In this document: positions 1-8,063 of the stretch, in pieces
Position numbering within the stretch: the first letter of the stretch is position 1
How the letters are laid out: each line of letters opens with the position of its first letter
From: a virus
Length of the DNA: 44,082 bases
IMG/VR virus record: IMGVR_UViG_3300005613_000123
Span: 1-44,082 of that record
Strand: one strand, 5' to 3'
Translations under genes and position numbers: made by a program
The notes under the pieces: generated by a model
Seen by the model: the letters and a program-made list of their open reading frames with translations, nothing else
What the model was told of the DNA's origin: nothing
Database searches by the model: none

Positions 1-123
1 GTAAGGATGGTAGAATTGGCGATTATAAGTGGGATGAGCAACAGAAGGTATATACTTTTAGCGACACCGGAGATATGTCAACGGCTGTTATATTTGCCCA
101 GTTCTTAAAAACCGGCATAAGGA
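1..123. repeat. Terminal direct repeat, copy 1
   Basis: Bases 1-123 are identical to bases 43960-44082. Both copies lie within the large terminase reading frame and are in the same phase, so joining the ends restores one uninterrupted gene. This shows a circular assembly graph or a terminally redundant genome. A length near an assembler k-mer, and a position inside a gene, make an assembly overlap more likely than a true phage terminal repeat. Confidence 0.97.
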
Positions 124-653
124 TTATAGACGACTACTGGGATAATGAAGGTTTGGGATTGCCTAACTTTGCTAAGGTATTACAGTCAAAACCTTATACC
201 TACGGAGGGCATTTCACTGGGCCTGAAATGAAGTACGGTACAGCGGGACGATTCCAAACCGGCAAGACCACAATGGATATAGCGGCAGAGCTAGGAATTG
301 ACTTTAAGCCAGTTGTATCTCATTCGATGGATGACGGAATAGAGGCTGGTCGTGGTATTTGGAGTCAATTAGAGATAAATGACGAAAAATGTGCTACTTA
401 CCTTAAGGCGGCTGCTGGTTATGGAAAGAAGAAGAATACCGCTTTAAGTACTGAGAATGAGACAGTTTACCATGATTCGCCAGCTAAAACATGGCACAGG
501 CACATGATGGATGCTCATAGGCATTTGGCAATGGCGTATAATTACGAATACATCAATGGCGAAGTCTTAGGCTTCAAAGGGCCGATTAAAAAACATGATG
601 ACGAAGATTATTATGAAGACGATTACCAACCGATGGGGTTAAGTAACTTATAA
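1..653 (+). CDS. terL: Terminase large subunit, C-terminal part (nuclease domain)
   Basis: This is the 3' part of the packaging motor gene whose 5' part is at 43038-44082; the frame is open from base 3. Joined through the 123-bp overlap it gives one protein of about 524 aa. This part carries the RNase H-like nuclease domain that cuts concatemeric DNA. A first acidic motif is seen in FSDTGDMST, and a late Asp lies in the HRHMMDAHRH stretch near the C-terminus, the place where the family usually has a SHxxDAxR motif. The split is a linearisation artefact, not a real truncation. Small Cys-rich genes and the portal gene follow. Confidence 0.9.
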   Translation, partial: KDGRIGDYKWDEQQKVYTFSDTGDMSTAVIFAQFLKTGIRIIDDYWDNEGLGLPNFAKVLQSKPYTYGGHFTGPEMKYGTAGRFQTGKTTMDIAAELGIDFKPVVSHSMDDGIEAGRGIWSQLEINDEKCATYLKAAAGYGKKKNTALSTENETVYHDSPAKTWHRHMMDAHRHLAMAYNYEYINGEVLGFKGPIKKHDDEDYYEDDYQPMGLSNL

Positions 654-664
654 GGGTCAATTAA

Positions 665-847
665 ATGAAATGTTCAAATTGCAAAGAAATTAGCCTACAC
701 TTAAGAATGATTGTTGGCAAAGATGGAAGCAAGAATTTATGTCCGGCGTGTATTGTTATGGATGAAACAGAGTATGAAAATGACAATCCTTATACATTGC
801 TCCGTGATACGCTTAGAAAGAAACATGCGATGAAAGGTATTAAATAA
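665..847 (+). CDS. Small zinc-ribbon-like protein
   Basis: Hypothetical protein of 60 aa. It has two CxxC pairs (CSNC near the N-terminus and CPAC at about residues 27-30), consistent with a single structural zinc site, followed by an acidic then basic tail. It lies 11 bp after terL and 1 bp before the next Cys-rich gene, so it is part of the packaging/head operon. The ribosome site is weak and expression is probably coupled to terL. No function can be assigned; small zinc proteins beside terminase genes may be nucleases or regulators, but no HNH histidines are visible. Confidence 0.7.
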   Translation: MKCSNCKEISLHLRMIVGKDGSKNLCPACIVMDETEYENDNPYTLLRDTLRKKHAMKGIK

Positions 848-848
848 C

Positions 849-1130
849 ATGCACACTGCGACCGAAGAAGAATATGTAAGAGGGAGCCATGCTACTAAAG
901 ATAACACTATTGGCTGGAAAGGTGATGTTAAGCCTAAGGAGGTTAAGTGTTGTGTTTGCGGCAAGAAAGGTGATCCTTTTTGTTCTGTAAAAGGGAAAAC
1001 AATTGAATTAAAAGCTGGATGTACAGTAGAAATAAAGATAGTGCCTGTATCTAGTAAATATTGCGAAAACTGCCTAAGAGATATCCAAACGACAATGGCT
1101 AAAGCAGTTTGTAAGGGGCAAACAATATGA
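849..1130 (+). CDS. Small Cys-rich hypothetical protein
   Basis: Hypothetical protein of 93 aa with a CCVCGKKGDPFC motif in the middle and a CENC pair near residues 74-77, spaced as in a zinc ribbon with an inserted loop. It overlaps the next gene by 4 bp (ATGA), showing translational coupling in the head operon. No recognisable family. Its position between terL and portal is typical of non-conserved accessory genes. Confidence 0.65.
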   Translation: MHTATEEEYVRGSHATKDNTIGWKGDVKPKEVKCCVCGKKGDPFCSVKGKTIELKAGCTVEIKIVPVSSKYCENCLRDIQTTMAKAVCKGQTI

Positions 1131-1321
1131 GCAATTCACTATTTGGAAGTAAGCCTAAGACGCCTAAGCAAGAGATTGCACAGCCGGTCCAAAAGATACA
1201 GCAGAGCAATATTGCGGACGAAACTGTTCGCAAGGACTTGGCAAAGCGGCGTAGAGCGACCATACTTAATGAAGTCACAAGTGAAGCCAATATTAAGCGT
1301 AAGACTCTCGGAGCAGGTTAA
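1127..1321 (+). CDS. Short portal-proximal protein
   Basis: Protein of 64 aa with a preceding AAGGGG ribosome site and a TAATG overlap with the portal gene. It has a Lys/Gln-rich N-terminal half, a central basic RKDLAKRRRATIL stretch and a C-terminal RKTLGAG. Short proteins of this design, ending in a glycine-containing tail, are commonly encoded directly upstream of podovirus portal genes, but their role is not established. It is likely a minor virion or assembly protein; this is inference from position. Confidence 0.65.
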   Translation: MSNSLFGSKPKTPKQEIAQPVQKIQQSNIADETVRKDLAKRRRATILNEVTSEANIKRKTLGAG

Positions 1322-3006
1322 TGACCATAACACCCAAAAATATAATAGATGAGCAAGAGCGGATGGATATCGAGTTTAAGGATTGCGAAAAGCTTAAAGA
1401 GCTTGCAATCCAATTGACTTATCCAGGCCGTGAGCCTGCTATGGAGTGGTATAATACGTTTGATGACACTAGTAGAACGAAGAAGTCTCGCGTCATCTAT
1501 GACCCTACTGCGATTGCTGCAAGAGAGGTTTGGAGTAATGGCATACTTGGCAATTATATGCCTAAATCGACTAACTGGTGGGTACAGCAGATGTCCGACA
1601 TGAAGCTTATGGAAAGTAAGCGTGTCCGCAAATGGCTGCAAGAGACAGATGAGCACTTGAGGGCAGTTCTTACTCAATCGGGGCCGGATGAGGCTAATTA
1701 CTATAATCAGAAGCTTGTGAGCATTAACGATGCGGGTGTTATTGGTGACTCGTTCATGTATATCGAGCACGATGAAGAATCCGGCAAGCAGATGTTTATG
1801 TGTCCGCACCCAAGAGAATTCAGGATTAGACGTGACTTTTGGGGTCGTGTGGTCGCCATTCACCACAGATTTAATAAGACTATCGGCCAGATCAATGATG
1901 AGTTTGGAGAAGGCAGCCTTAGCGAAAGTCAGAAATTAGCTCTCGTAAATAGCCCAAACCAGAAATGTCAGATAATCCATGCGATATACAAGAATAAGGA
2001 TTACGAACCGGGCAAGGCTGGCGTAGTCAATATGAAGTGGCAGCACAAGTATTTAAATGTCGAGTTCAAGAAGATAATCAAGGATGACGGTTCAGAGACA
2101 TTGAACCCTATTCCGTGGAGCCTTAACCGGCCAAGCACAGAATCGTATGGTAGGGGTATTGTGAGCCAGATGTTTGTTGAGATTCTCACAGCCAACTTTA
2201 TGGGTAGGGATATTCTGATAGCTTCACAGCAGGCAGCAAGGCCGGCAATGCTTATACCTTCATCATTGAAGCATAAATTGCGGACTGGTGCAGGTGGCAA
2301 GACGTTTGTAGGCAATAAGGAGATGCAGGGCTTGAAGATGGGCGATCTAGTGTCTCGGCTGATTGATAGTAGTGGTTATCCATTCGGCGAAAATAACCAT
2401 GAGAAATGGCAAAATATGGTAGATCAGCGGTTTGGAAAGTCTTTATTCCTTTCTCTCAACAGTGCTGACCCGTCTGCTTATCAGAATATCGATATGGTTC
2501 GCGGTATGCAAGCAGAACGTGCGGTCTTGATGGCACCGTTCCTGGGTACGCTTGGCGGGATTACCGACCGTGAATTTGACCGGATATACGAGATTGAGTT
2601 GAATTCTGGTCGTGCACCCGAAGTACCAGATGAAGTTCTCGAATCGCAGAATGGCAAGATTGATATTCAGTATATCGGGCCTTTAGCACAGATATTGAAA
2701 CAATACTATGAGACTGGCAACTTGCTGCAAACAGTTCAAAATATGGCTGCAGTAATGAGTGTTGCACCTGAATCTGACGTTGTTGTAGACGGTGATGAGT
2801 TAATGCGTAAGATACTTGAGTCGGGTAATACACCTGAAGATGTAGTATTGAGCCGTGAAGATGTCGCAGAGATCAAGGCTATTGCCGCTCAACAGCAAGA
2901 ACAGGCATTACAGGCTCAACAGGCAGAACAGGCGGCTGGTATGGTTCCAAACTTGTCTAAAAAGGTAGAAGAAGATAGCGTATTAAGCCAGATAGCAGCA
3001 GCATAA
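1321..3006 (+). CDS. Portal protein (head-tail connector)
   Basis: Protein of 561 aa, the usual length of podovirus T7-type head-to-tail connectors, which form the dodecameric ring through which DNA is packaged and ejected. Recognisable stretches are the N-terminal helical region, the clip/stem-like segment around RPSTESYGRGIVSQM (about residues 260-275) followed by helices with MGRDILIASQQAARPAM, and a Gln-rich, Ala-rich C-terminal tail (about residues 515-540) typical of the barrel extension. It starts at the TAATG overlap with the upstream small gene. The scaffold and capsid genes follow. The fold assignment is by pattern and synteny. Confidence 0.85.
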   Translation: MTITPKNIIDEQERMDIEFKDCEKLKELAIQLTYPGREPAMEWYNTFDDTSRTKKSRVIYDPTAIAAREVWSNGILGNYMPKSTNWWVQQMSDMKLMESKRVRKWLQETDEHLRAVLTQSGPDEANYYNQKLVSINDAGVIGDSFMYIEHDEESGKQMFMCPHPREFRIRRDFWGRVVAIHHRFNKTIGQINDEFGEGSLSESQKLALVNSPNQKCQIIHAIYKNKDYEPGKAGVVNMKWQHKYLNVEFKKIIKDDGSETLNPIPWSLNRPSTESYGRGIVSQMFVEILTANFMGRDILIASQQAARPAMLIPSSLKHKLRTGAGGKTFVGNKEMQGLKMGDLVSRLIDSSGYPFGENNHEKWQNMVDQRFGKSLFLSLNSADPSAYQNIDMVRGMQAERAVLMAPFLGTLGGITDREFDRIYEIELNSGRAPEVPDEVLESQNGKIDIQYIGPLAQILKQYYETGNLLQTVQNMAAVMSVAPESDVVVDGDELMRKILESGNTPEDVVLSREDVAEIKAIAAQQQEQALQAQQAEQAAGMVPNLSKKVEEDSVLSQIAAA

Positions 3007-3035
3007 ATAATAATTTAATTCAGAAAGGTAGAAAG

Positions 3036-3269
3036 ATGGCGTACAAAACAAACGAAGTTATCAAAACAGAGCTTGAGGCATTGAGCGTTGCCTATGATGA
3101 CGAAATGACAAACAAGGAACTTCAAGATTTGCTTGACGAAGCGACTGAAAAGCAGGTAACACCGGAAGTACGGAAAGAGCCTGTGGAAGTGAAAGAGGTA
3201 TGTCTGGGTGTTGCAACTATTCAGGATCACGAGAAGCGTATAACTGAATTGGAGCAGAAGCTTGCTTAA
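3036..3269 (+). CDS. Hypothetical head-operon protein
   Basis: Protein of 77 aa with a good AAAGGT ribosome site. It is acidic and predicted mostly helical, with a C-terminal coiled-coil-like segment (HEKRITELEQKLA). It overlaps the next gene by 8 bp. The N-terminal half (KTELEALSVAYDDEMTNKEL) resembles a small HeH/LEM-like helical domain often found in short phage head proteins, but this is tentative. Likely a minor assembly factor by location between portal and scaffold. Confidence 0.65.
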   Translation: MAYKTNEVIKTELEALSVAYDDEMTNKELQDLLDEATEKQVTPEVRKEPVEVKEVCLGVATIQDHEKRITELEQKLA

Positions 3270-3531
3270 TGGACTTGACCCAATTGAAGACGTAGAAGCT
3301 ACTGAAGATGAGCGACGCAAGATGTACCTTTCTGTATTCTCTGATGAATATGGCAAGGTTGTCTTAGAAGATATATTGTACGATTTGTACTTCATGCGTG
3401 AATGCGAGACACCAGAGCAGCAGGCTTTATGTAACTATGCAAAGCAGTTATTGAATACTATTCATGGGCCGATTGTTAGACCTGGCAAACTAAAAACATT
3501 GATTAAGAAATTATTAAGGGGCAAAAAATGA
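3262..3531 (+). CDS. Hypothetical protein, TTG start
   Basis: Protein of 89 aa read from a TTG codon 7 bases after a GGAG ribosome site that lies inside the end of the upstream gene; no in-frame ATG is available early. It is acidic at the N-terminus and basic at the C-terminus (KLLRGKK), and mostly helical. It overlaps the scaffold-like gene by 4 bp (ATGA). Function unknown; it probably belongs to the head assembly block. Confidence 0.65.
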   Translation: MLNGLDPIEDVEATEDERRKMYLSVFSDEYGKVVLEDILYDLYFMRECETPEQQALCNYAKQLLNTIHGPIVRPGKLKTLIKKLLRGKK

Positions 3532-4289
3532 GTGATTTGTTTACAGACGATGGAATTAACATGGAAGTTGTTCAAGAGCATCTTGGCGATGACTTCTACA
3601 ACGATCCTGAAACAAAGCAGCAGCCAACAAAGCTGTTCGACAATGTAAAGGATAGGGCAACTCTATTAAAGAACTACGCAAGTGCACAACGGACTATCAG
3701 TAAGGGTGAGGCAGACTTTGCAGAGCGTACAAAGGGCATGGTTAGCATTCCTGGTGAAGATGCCACTGATGACCAGATAAAGGCATATCGCAAGGCTATG
3801 GGCGTTCCTGAATCAATTGACGGCTATGCGATGGATATTCCAGATGGTGACGACAAGGAAAGCTTTTCTGGTATCTCTGCGGCTGTTAAAGAGGCGGCTT
3901 TAGAAGCTGGAGCACCATCAGGTATGGTATCAAAGATATGGGGTAAGGTTGTTGAAACTATGCAGGCTCAATTTAAAGGTATCGAGGATAAGGGGCAGGC
4001 TCTTATCGCGTCAGAGATCGAAGGCTTAAAAGAAATTCACAAAGATAAATATGACAGCTTTATCAAGGGTACAGATGAGGCATTGTCGAAGTTCAAGGTC
4101 GGTGCGGAAGTTAAGACCCTTCTTGATACTTACGGGATTGGTAACAGTCCAGTGATTAGGAATTTGTTAGCCGAGATTGTACCTCTTGTTAATGAGGGTA
4201 AGACTGTATTCGGCGAATCTACAAGCGTAAAAGATAAAGGTGGTTTTCCAACTTATCAATATGACGAGAATGGAAGAGCAATAGGCTAA
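3528..4289 (+). CDS. Scaffold-like head assembly protein
   Basis: Protein of 253 aa, acidic and largely alpha-helical, lying exactly between portal and major capsid genes where podoviruses encode the scaffolding protein that guides procapsid assembly and then leaves. Visible segments are an acidic N-terminus, PGEDATDDQIKAYRKAMG, a PD-rich linker, and a long helical region up to a short basic or tyrosine-containing tail. The start has an AAGGGG site. Scaffold proteins diverge quickly, so the assignment rests on size, composition and position. Confidence 0.75.
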   Translation: MSDLFTDDGINMEVVQEHLGDDFYNDPETKQQPTKLFDNVKDRATLLKNYASAQRTISKGEADFAERTKGMVSIPGEDATDDQIKAYRKAMGVPESIDGYAMDIPDGDDKESFSGISAAVKEAALEAGAPSGMVSKIWGKVVETMQAQFKGIEDKGQALIASEIEGLKEIHKDKYDSFIKGTDEALSKFKVGAEVKTLLDTYGIGNSPVIRNLLAEIVPLVNEGKTVFGESTSVKDKGGFPTYQYDENGRAIG

Positions 4290-4440
4290 ACCCGCAAGGG
4301 CAACTTAGCCATTTAGACAGTATTTCAGACAACCTCGAAAGAGAGCTGATGCTTAGTCTGCAAAGAGCAGACCGGCTTAAACCGCCGTGAAGTGTCAGGG
4401 AAGCCGTATTGTGCGGATAACTCCCGAAAAATAAAATGTA
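4290..4440 (+). other. Structured intergenic leader before the capsid gene
   Basis: About 180 bp without a gene between scaffold and capsid. It holds a perfect 6-bp hairpin (GTCTGC 4356-4361 with GCAGAC 4367-4372, loop AAAGA) and a second nested stem (GGGA 4398-4401 with TCCC 4422-4425, enclosing CCG/CGG). It could be an mRNA stabiliser, processing site or regulatory leader for the most abundant virion protein. No known RNA family is recognised. Confidence 0.45.
4409..4437 (+). promoter_or_regulatory. Possible promoter for the capsid gene
   Basis: A TTGTGC hexamer (4409-4414) and TAAAAT (4432-4437) are separated by 17 bp, and would start transcription near 4444, just before the capsid ribosome site. 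The -35 is weak and this could be chance in an AT-rich gap. Confidence 0.3.
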
Positions 4441-4467
4441 AATCAATTATTTTAAGGAATTATCAGC

Positions 4468-5493
4468 ATGAGTACAATATATATTAACAGTAAGTATACC
4501 CTTCTTGATCGGGCAAAAGAGACATCGGACGGCAAAACCGTTCTGCCCATTATCAGCGTGATGAACGAAGACGTGGACGACTTCTTCATGGACGTTCCGT
4601 TTATGGAGGCTAATATGGGCCTCAAACATAAGATCGTTCGTGATACTGGAATGGTAACGAGCACTAAAAGAACGTTCTATAAAGGTGTAAACGCATCAAA
4701 ACGTAACAAGCAAGTTGTCTATGAAGACGTTATGCTTCAGGAACGGCGTAGAGAGATTGATGAGGATGAAATTGACACCTTGGCAAATCCCGCTGAAAAG
4801 TTGCGTCAGGAAGACGAAGGACATGCCCGTAAGCTTGGTGAAGATGTGGTTAATGCTTTCATCAATGGCGATCAGGCTGACGGCTCAGAGAACATGAACG
4901 GTCTACTCCAAAGACTAAGTTCCCTTAATCCTACTGGCCTAAACAACGTACAGTCTAACGGTTATGCTAGTGCTGGAACAAGTATTTTGATTGTTGAGTG
5001 GAATACGAACGAGACTGGCGGGGCGTATGGTATTTATCCTCAATCTGGTTTTGGTAAGAATGCACCGTTCGGTGTGTCAATCCGTGATAAGGGCAAAGAA
5101 AAAGTTCTTGATGCGGATGACACAACTGCGGCTTATTATGCGTATGTAGCTCAACTTAAAGCATGGGGTGGGCTTGCAGTTGGCAATAACCGTAAAATTG
5201 CTCGTCTTTGCAATATCAACCCAACTATCGGTGGCTCCAAGTCGTTTTCTGATGGTGGTACGCAGAATCTTATCAAGCTTCTCAACAATGGACGATTTGA
5301 CCGTAACCGTACTCGAATCTATGCAAATCCAACTATCAAGTCTCAAATGGAGATTTACGCTTTGGATAAGTCGAATCTGTTGTGGTCTCCGATGGAGATA
5401 TTCGGTAGGCAAGTAACTGCATTCCAGGGCAATATCCCTATTCGTTACATTGACGATACGATTTTGACTGACAGCCAAGACGTAGTAGAGTAA
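4468..5493 (+). CDS. Major capsid protein
   Basis: Protein of 341 aa in the canonical place after scaffold and before a capsid cement gene, matching the usual size of HK97-fold podovirus coat proteins. Features include an N-terminal arm, an early helix with many charged residues (QERRREIDEDEIDTLANPAE, about residues 91-110), a central Gly/Ala-rich segment and a C-terminal beta-rich part with FGRQVTAFQGNIPIRYID. It has a good AAGGAA ribosome site and its own structured leader, consistent with high expression. No signal peptide is present, unlike the tail genes downstream. Confidence 0.85.
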   Translation: MSTIYINSKYTLLDRAKETSDGKTVLPIISVMNEDVDDFFMDVPFMEANMGLKHKIVRDTGMVTSTKRTFYKGVNASKRNKQVVYEDVMLQERRREIDEDEIDTLANPAEKLRQEDEGHARKLGEDVVNAFINGDQADGSENMNGLLQRLSSLNPTGLNNVQSNGYASAGTSILIVEWNTNETGGAYGIYPQSGFGKNAPFGVSIRDKGKEKVLDADDTTAAYYAYVAQLKAWGGLAVGNNRKIARLCNINPTIGGSKSFSDGGTQNLIKLLNNGRFDRNRTRIYANPTIKSQMEIYALDKSNLLWSPMEIFGRQVTAFQGNIPIRYIDDTILTDSQDVVE

Positions 5494-5529
5494 TTAAAAT
5501 ACAAACAAGTTTATTTAAGGAAATTTAAA

Positions 5530-5988
5530 ATGCACGATTTTCAATTTAGTGATGCTCAGGCTCTTGGTGCTCTTGATAGTACCGGTGTCGTGAGCTCTAA
5601 TGTATTCGATATGGAACTTACCAAAAGTGGTGGTGATACTATTATCGAAAACGATCAGATTGTTGGGGTTGTTAATATAACTATACCTCCGAATGCTGAC
5701 CAAGTTGCAGGTGATGAAGGTGTAGACATTAACCTTTTGTCTAATGATAATGCCGATATGACAACTGGAACCGAAGTTACTTTGGGTACTTGTCATGTAT
5801 CACAAGCCGAGTTGCTTGCTGGTTGCGTCAAGAACATCGAGGTTATTGCCAGCTTGACACAGAAGTTTATCGGTCTTTGGTTTTTGGCAACTAGCACCAC
5901 GATTACTACTGGCAATACTGTTGATGCACACTTTAGCATTGCACCATTGACTGAAAATGACGCTATCCAGAAGATTCCGTCGAGATAA
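5530..5988 (+). CDS. Capsid cement/decoration protein, Bbp16-like
   Basis: Protein of 152 aa directly after the coat gene. The N-terminus (DFQFSDAQALGAL) and the beta-rich remainder resemble the Bbp16-type capsid cement family first described in the Bordetella podovirus BPP-1, which binds the outer capsid and stabilises it. It starts after an AAGGAA site. A hairpin follows the stop. The resemblance is by eye; the alternative is an unrelated head-stabilising protein. Confidence 0.7.
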   Translation: MHDFQFSDAQALGALDSTGVVSSNVFDMELTKSGGDTIIENDQIVGVVNITIPPNADQVAGDEGVDINLLSNDNADMTTGTEVTLGTCHVSQAELLAGCVKNIEVIASLTQKFIGLWFLATSTTITTGNTVDAHFSIAPLTENDAIQKIPSR

Positions 5989-6011
5989 TGTTTTTTTTCT
6001 TTCTTTGCCCC

Positions 6012-6043
6012 GGTGGTGGGTGAACCGTTTGCCCACCACTTTA
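6012..6043 (+). terminator. Hairpin, partial terminator after the head genes
   Basis: A perfect 8-bp stem, GTGGTGGG (6013-6020) with CCCACCAC (6032-6039), has an 11-base loop and is followed by only TTT. An eight-T run lies just upstream (5990s). It probably attenuates or processes the transcript between the head genes and the tail-associated block. Confidence 0.5.
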
Positions 6044-6075
6044 CAAGTAATAATTAAGCCTGAAAGGTATATATA

Positions 6076-7074
6076 ATGAAAAAGTTTATTGTTTTTCTAA
6101 CTATAACGATGTTGACTGCAAGCCTGTTTGGTGCGTCTGCATTCGATATTAAGTGGGGCGATCAGACCACTTATTCCAGACTGCCCGGCAATACGCTTAG
6201 AGCGTGGGCTGAGGGTGTGGAAGGTTCTATTGGTACAGGTAAAAAGTTCTATGTAGATAGTGGCGTGGCGACAGGCGGCGATAGCTCTGGTACAAGCTGG
6301 ACTAACGCTGTAACCACGATAGACGCTGGTGTTGGTCTTTGTACTGCAAGTAGGGGCGATGTTATATATGTTGCTCCAGGTCATGCCGAAACAGTTGCAA
6401 GTGCCACTGGTCTTGTTTGTGACATTGCTGGTATCTCGATTATCGGTATTGGAAACGGTAGTATGATTCCAACTATAAGCCTTGGGACTGCTGTGACCGC
6501 TAAAGTCTCCGTGACAGCCGCTAACGTACGCCTAAGTAACTTGAAAATAATTTCTGCACTAGCGGACGTTGCTGAGGGGATCGACCCTACAGCGGACGCT
6601 GACGGCCTTGTGGTCGACAACTGCATCTTTACTGATGGCAGTGTATCGCTAGAGCTTAAGATTGCAATTAATGTTACGGCTGATTGTGACAATATCAGGT
6701 TGATAAATAACAGGTTCTCAACTGTTGCGGCTGGTGGCTGCACTAATGCTATCGTTCTTGCTGGTGGGTCTGATAATTCTGTAATCTCTGGCAATGTAGC
6801 GTATGGCACTTATTCTGCTGGTGCGTTGCTCGCTTCTGCGGCTCTTTCAGTGAATTTGACTATAACAGATAACATATTTGTCACCACGGCTGAGGTTGCT
6901 GCTGTTACGTTAAAAGCTGATACGACTGGTGTTTATGCCCGTAATTTTGCTGGAAGTACAACCACGATATTGCTTACTGTGATTAACGACGATGCGATGT
7001 ATTGTTGGGAAAATTATGACACGGGGGCACCTGGGGCAAGTGGCGTTATAAATCCCGCCATAGACAGTGACTAA
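6076..7074 (+). CDS. Beta-helix virion protein with Sec signal peptide
   Basis: Protein of 332 aa. Residues 1-22 form a Sec signal peptide: KK at positions 2-3, hydrophobic core, and an ASA-type cleavage site before Phe23. The mature part begins with a GTGKKFYVDSGVATGGDSSG stretch and the sequence GDVIYVAPGHAETV, followed by repeated short strands ending in NN or DN turns (CIFTD, NRFSTV, NVAYG, NIFVTT), typical of a right-handed parallel beta-helix. Related cytoplasmically made proteins occur near phage head genes as surface or tail proteins. The added signal peptide is unusual. Its position after the cement gene suggests an external structural role. Confidence 0.75.
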   Translation: MKKFIVFLTITMLTASLFGASAFDIKWGDQTTYSRLPGNTLRAWAEGVEGSIGTGKKFYVDSGVATGGDSSGTSWTNAVTTIDAGVGLCTASRGDVIYVAPGHAETVASATGLVCDIAGISIIGIGNGSMIPTISLGTAVTAKVSVTAANVRLSNLKIISALADVAEGIDPTADADGLVVDNCIFTDGSVSLELKIAINVTADCDNIRLINNRFSTVAAGGCTNAIVLAGGSDNSVISGNVAYGTYSAGALLASAALSVNLTITDNIFVTTAEVAAVTLKADTTGVYARNFAGSTTTILLTVINDDAMYCWENYDTGAPGASGVINPAIDSD

Positions 7075-7081
7075 TTAAACG

Positions 7082-7107
7082 GGGGTGGGTTTCGGCTCAC
7101 CCCATAT
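7082..7107 (+). terminator. Hairpin between tail-block genes
   Basis: GGGGTG (7082-7087) pairs with CACCCC (7098-7103), extended inward by a G-T and a G-C pair, with a TTTCGG loop. It is followed by ATATTTT. The weak T-run suggests partial termination or RNA end protection. Confidence 0.45.
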
Positions 7108-7122
7108 TTTAAGGGAAATCAA

Positions 7123-8052
7123 ATGAAAAAAGTAATTAGATACGGAAAGATAACAATTGCAATGTTATTTATCCTTGTGGCGATGGCATATATGGCAATT
7201 CCAAAGCTACCTGTGAAAGCGGACCCTGCCGATTCTTTTCATTCTGAATGGGTGCTGATTCGTGATACTGCTGACGAAGATGGAGCGACTTTTGCGGCGG
7301 TTTATGATCTGACAACGGATGGTAATTTTGCAAGCAAAGATAGTTCAAGCGTCGCTGACGGTGGCCCATACAGAATATCGCCGAGAGCAGGTTTAAATAA
7401 TAGATGGATGTTTACTTTCTGCGGCAAAAACTACAACAACGTTGATGACACTTTCAGTTTCAATCTAATCGGTTGGTCAAGGGATAACGGGATGCTTCAA
7501 AATATCGCTGAAGGTTCTTGCACTCTTGGCACTCAGGCTGTTGTCGTGTATCCTGACGGCGGCGACGCACTAGGAGAGTTAGTATCGATGACTGGTGTTT
7601 CTTACGACCATGCTGGCGGAGCGGAAGATACATACTTCAGCAAGACGGACGTAGGGCTTAATGTTGTCGCTGGAATGATGGCTTATGTTACTGGGACAAA
7701 TATTACATCTGGTTATTACCAAGTTACCGTTGTAACTGACGACGATAATATCAAGATTGCAGTAACAGCTAGCGGTGATAATACAGATTCTACGGTTGAT
7801 ATTAACCCTGCAATGTGGGCCGATACGATTGCTCTTGATGAGACTACAAAATGGACAAGTACAATCGACGGAGCTGCTGCCAGTTCAGGCAATAAGGGCA
7901 CTATTGAGGTGATAAATTCAGGTGATAATGAAGTTGCCGGTCTTGTAGTTGACTTGAAGGGTATTGATTGGGTTCAGGTTGTTGTTTATGACGCTGACGC
8001 TGCTACTGCTGAACAGGCTGGCGATATAACAGTTTATGGCCGTAAATTTTAA
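7123..8052 (+). CDS. Secreted-type virion protein of unknown fold
   Basis: Protein of 309 aa with a basic N-terminus (KKVIRYGK), a hydrophobic segment (about residues 10-26) and a VKA motif at 31-33 that could be cut before Asp34. It may be a signal peptide or an uncleaved anchor. The rest is beta-rich and acidic with no family recognised. It lies between the beta-helix protein and the adaptor in the tail block, with an AAGGGA ribosome site and a 12-bp gap to the next gene. Likely an external structural protein; this is inference from location and composition. Confidence 0.65.
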   Translation: MKKVIRYGKITIAMLFILVAMAYMAIPKLPVKADPADSFHSEWVLIRDTADEDGATFAAVYDLTTDGNFASKDSSSVADGGPYRISPRAGLNNRWMFTFCGKNYNNVDDTFSFNLIGWSRDNGMLQNIAEGSCTLGTQAVVVYPDGGDALGELVSMTGVSYDHAGGAEDTYFSKTDVGLNVVAGMMAYVTGTNITSGYYQVTVVTDDDNIKIAVTASGDNTDSTVDINPAMWADTIALDETTKWTSTIDGAAASSGNKGTIEVINSGDNEVAGLVVDLKGIDWVQVVVYDADAATAEQAGDITVYGRKF

Positions 8053-8063
8053 GAGGTTTTTAG

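Noticed and set aside
1318-1866. Long antisense frame opposite the portal gene
   Set aside because: It is a shadow of the portal coding sequence, with no ribosome site or family features. The same applies to antisense frames opposite 18161-18814 and 21302-22201.
4290-4310. ACCCGCAAGG similar to the start of twister-sister ribozymes
   Set aside because: No matching 3' half (the closing GGGT strand and the conserved internal loop) is found in the gap.
4330-4385. Possible hammerhead ribozyme (CTGATG followed by a hairpin, with CGAAA nearby)
   Set aside because: The core needs CTGANGA and a GAAA after stem II. Here the base after CTGATG is C, and CGGC follows the hairpin. The elements are also in the wrong order.
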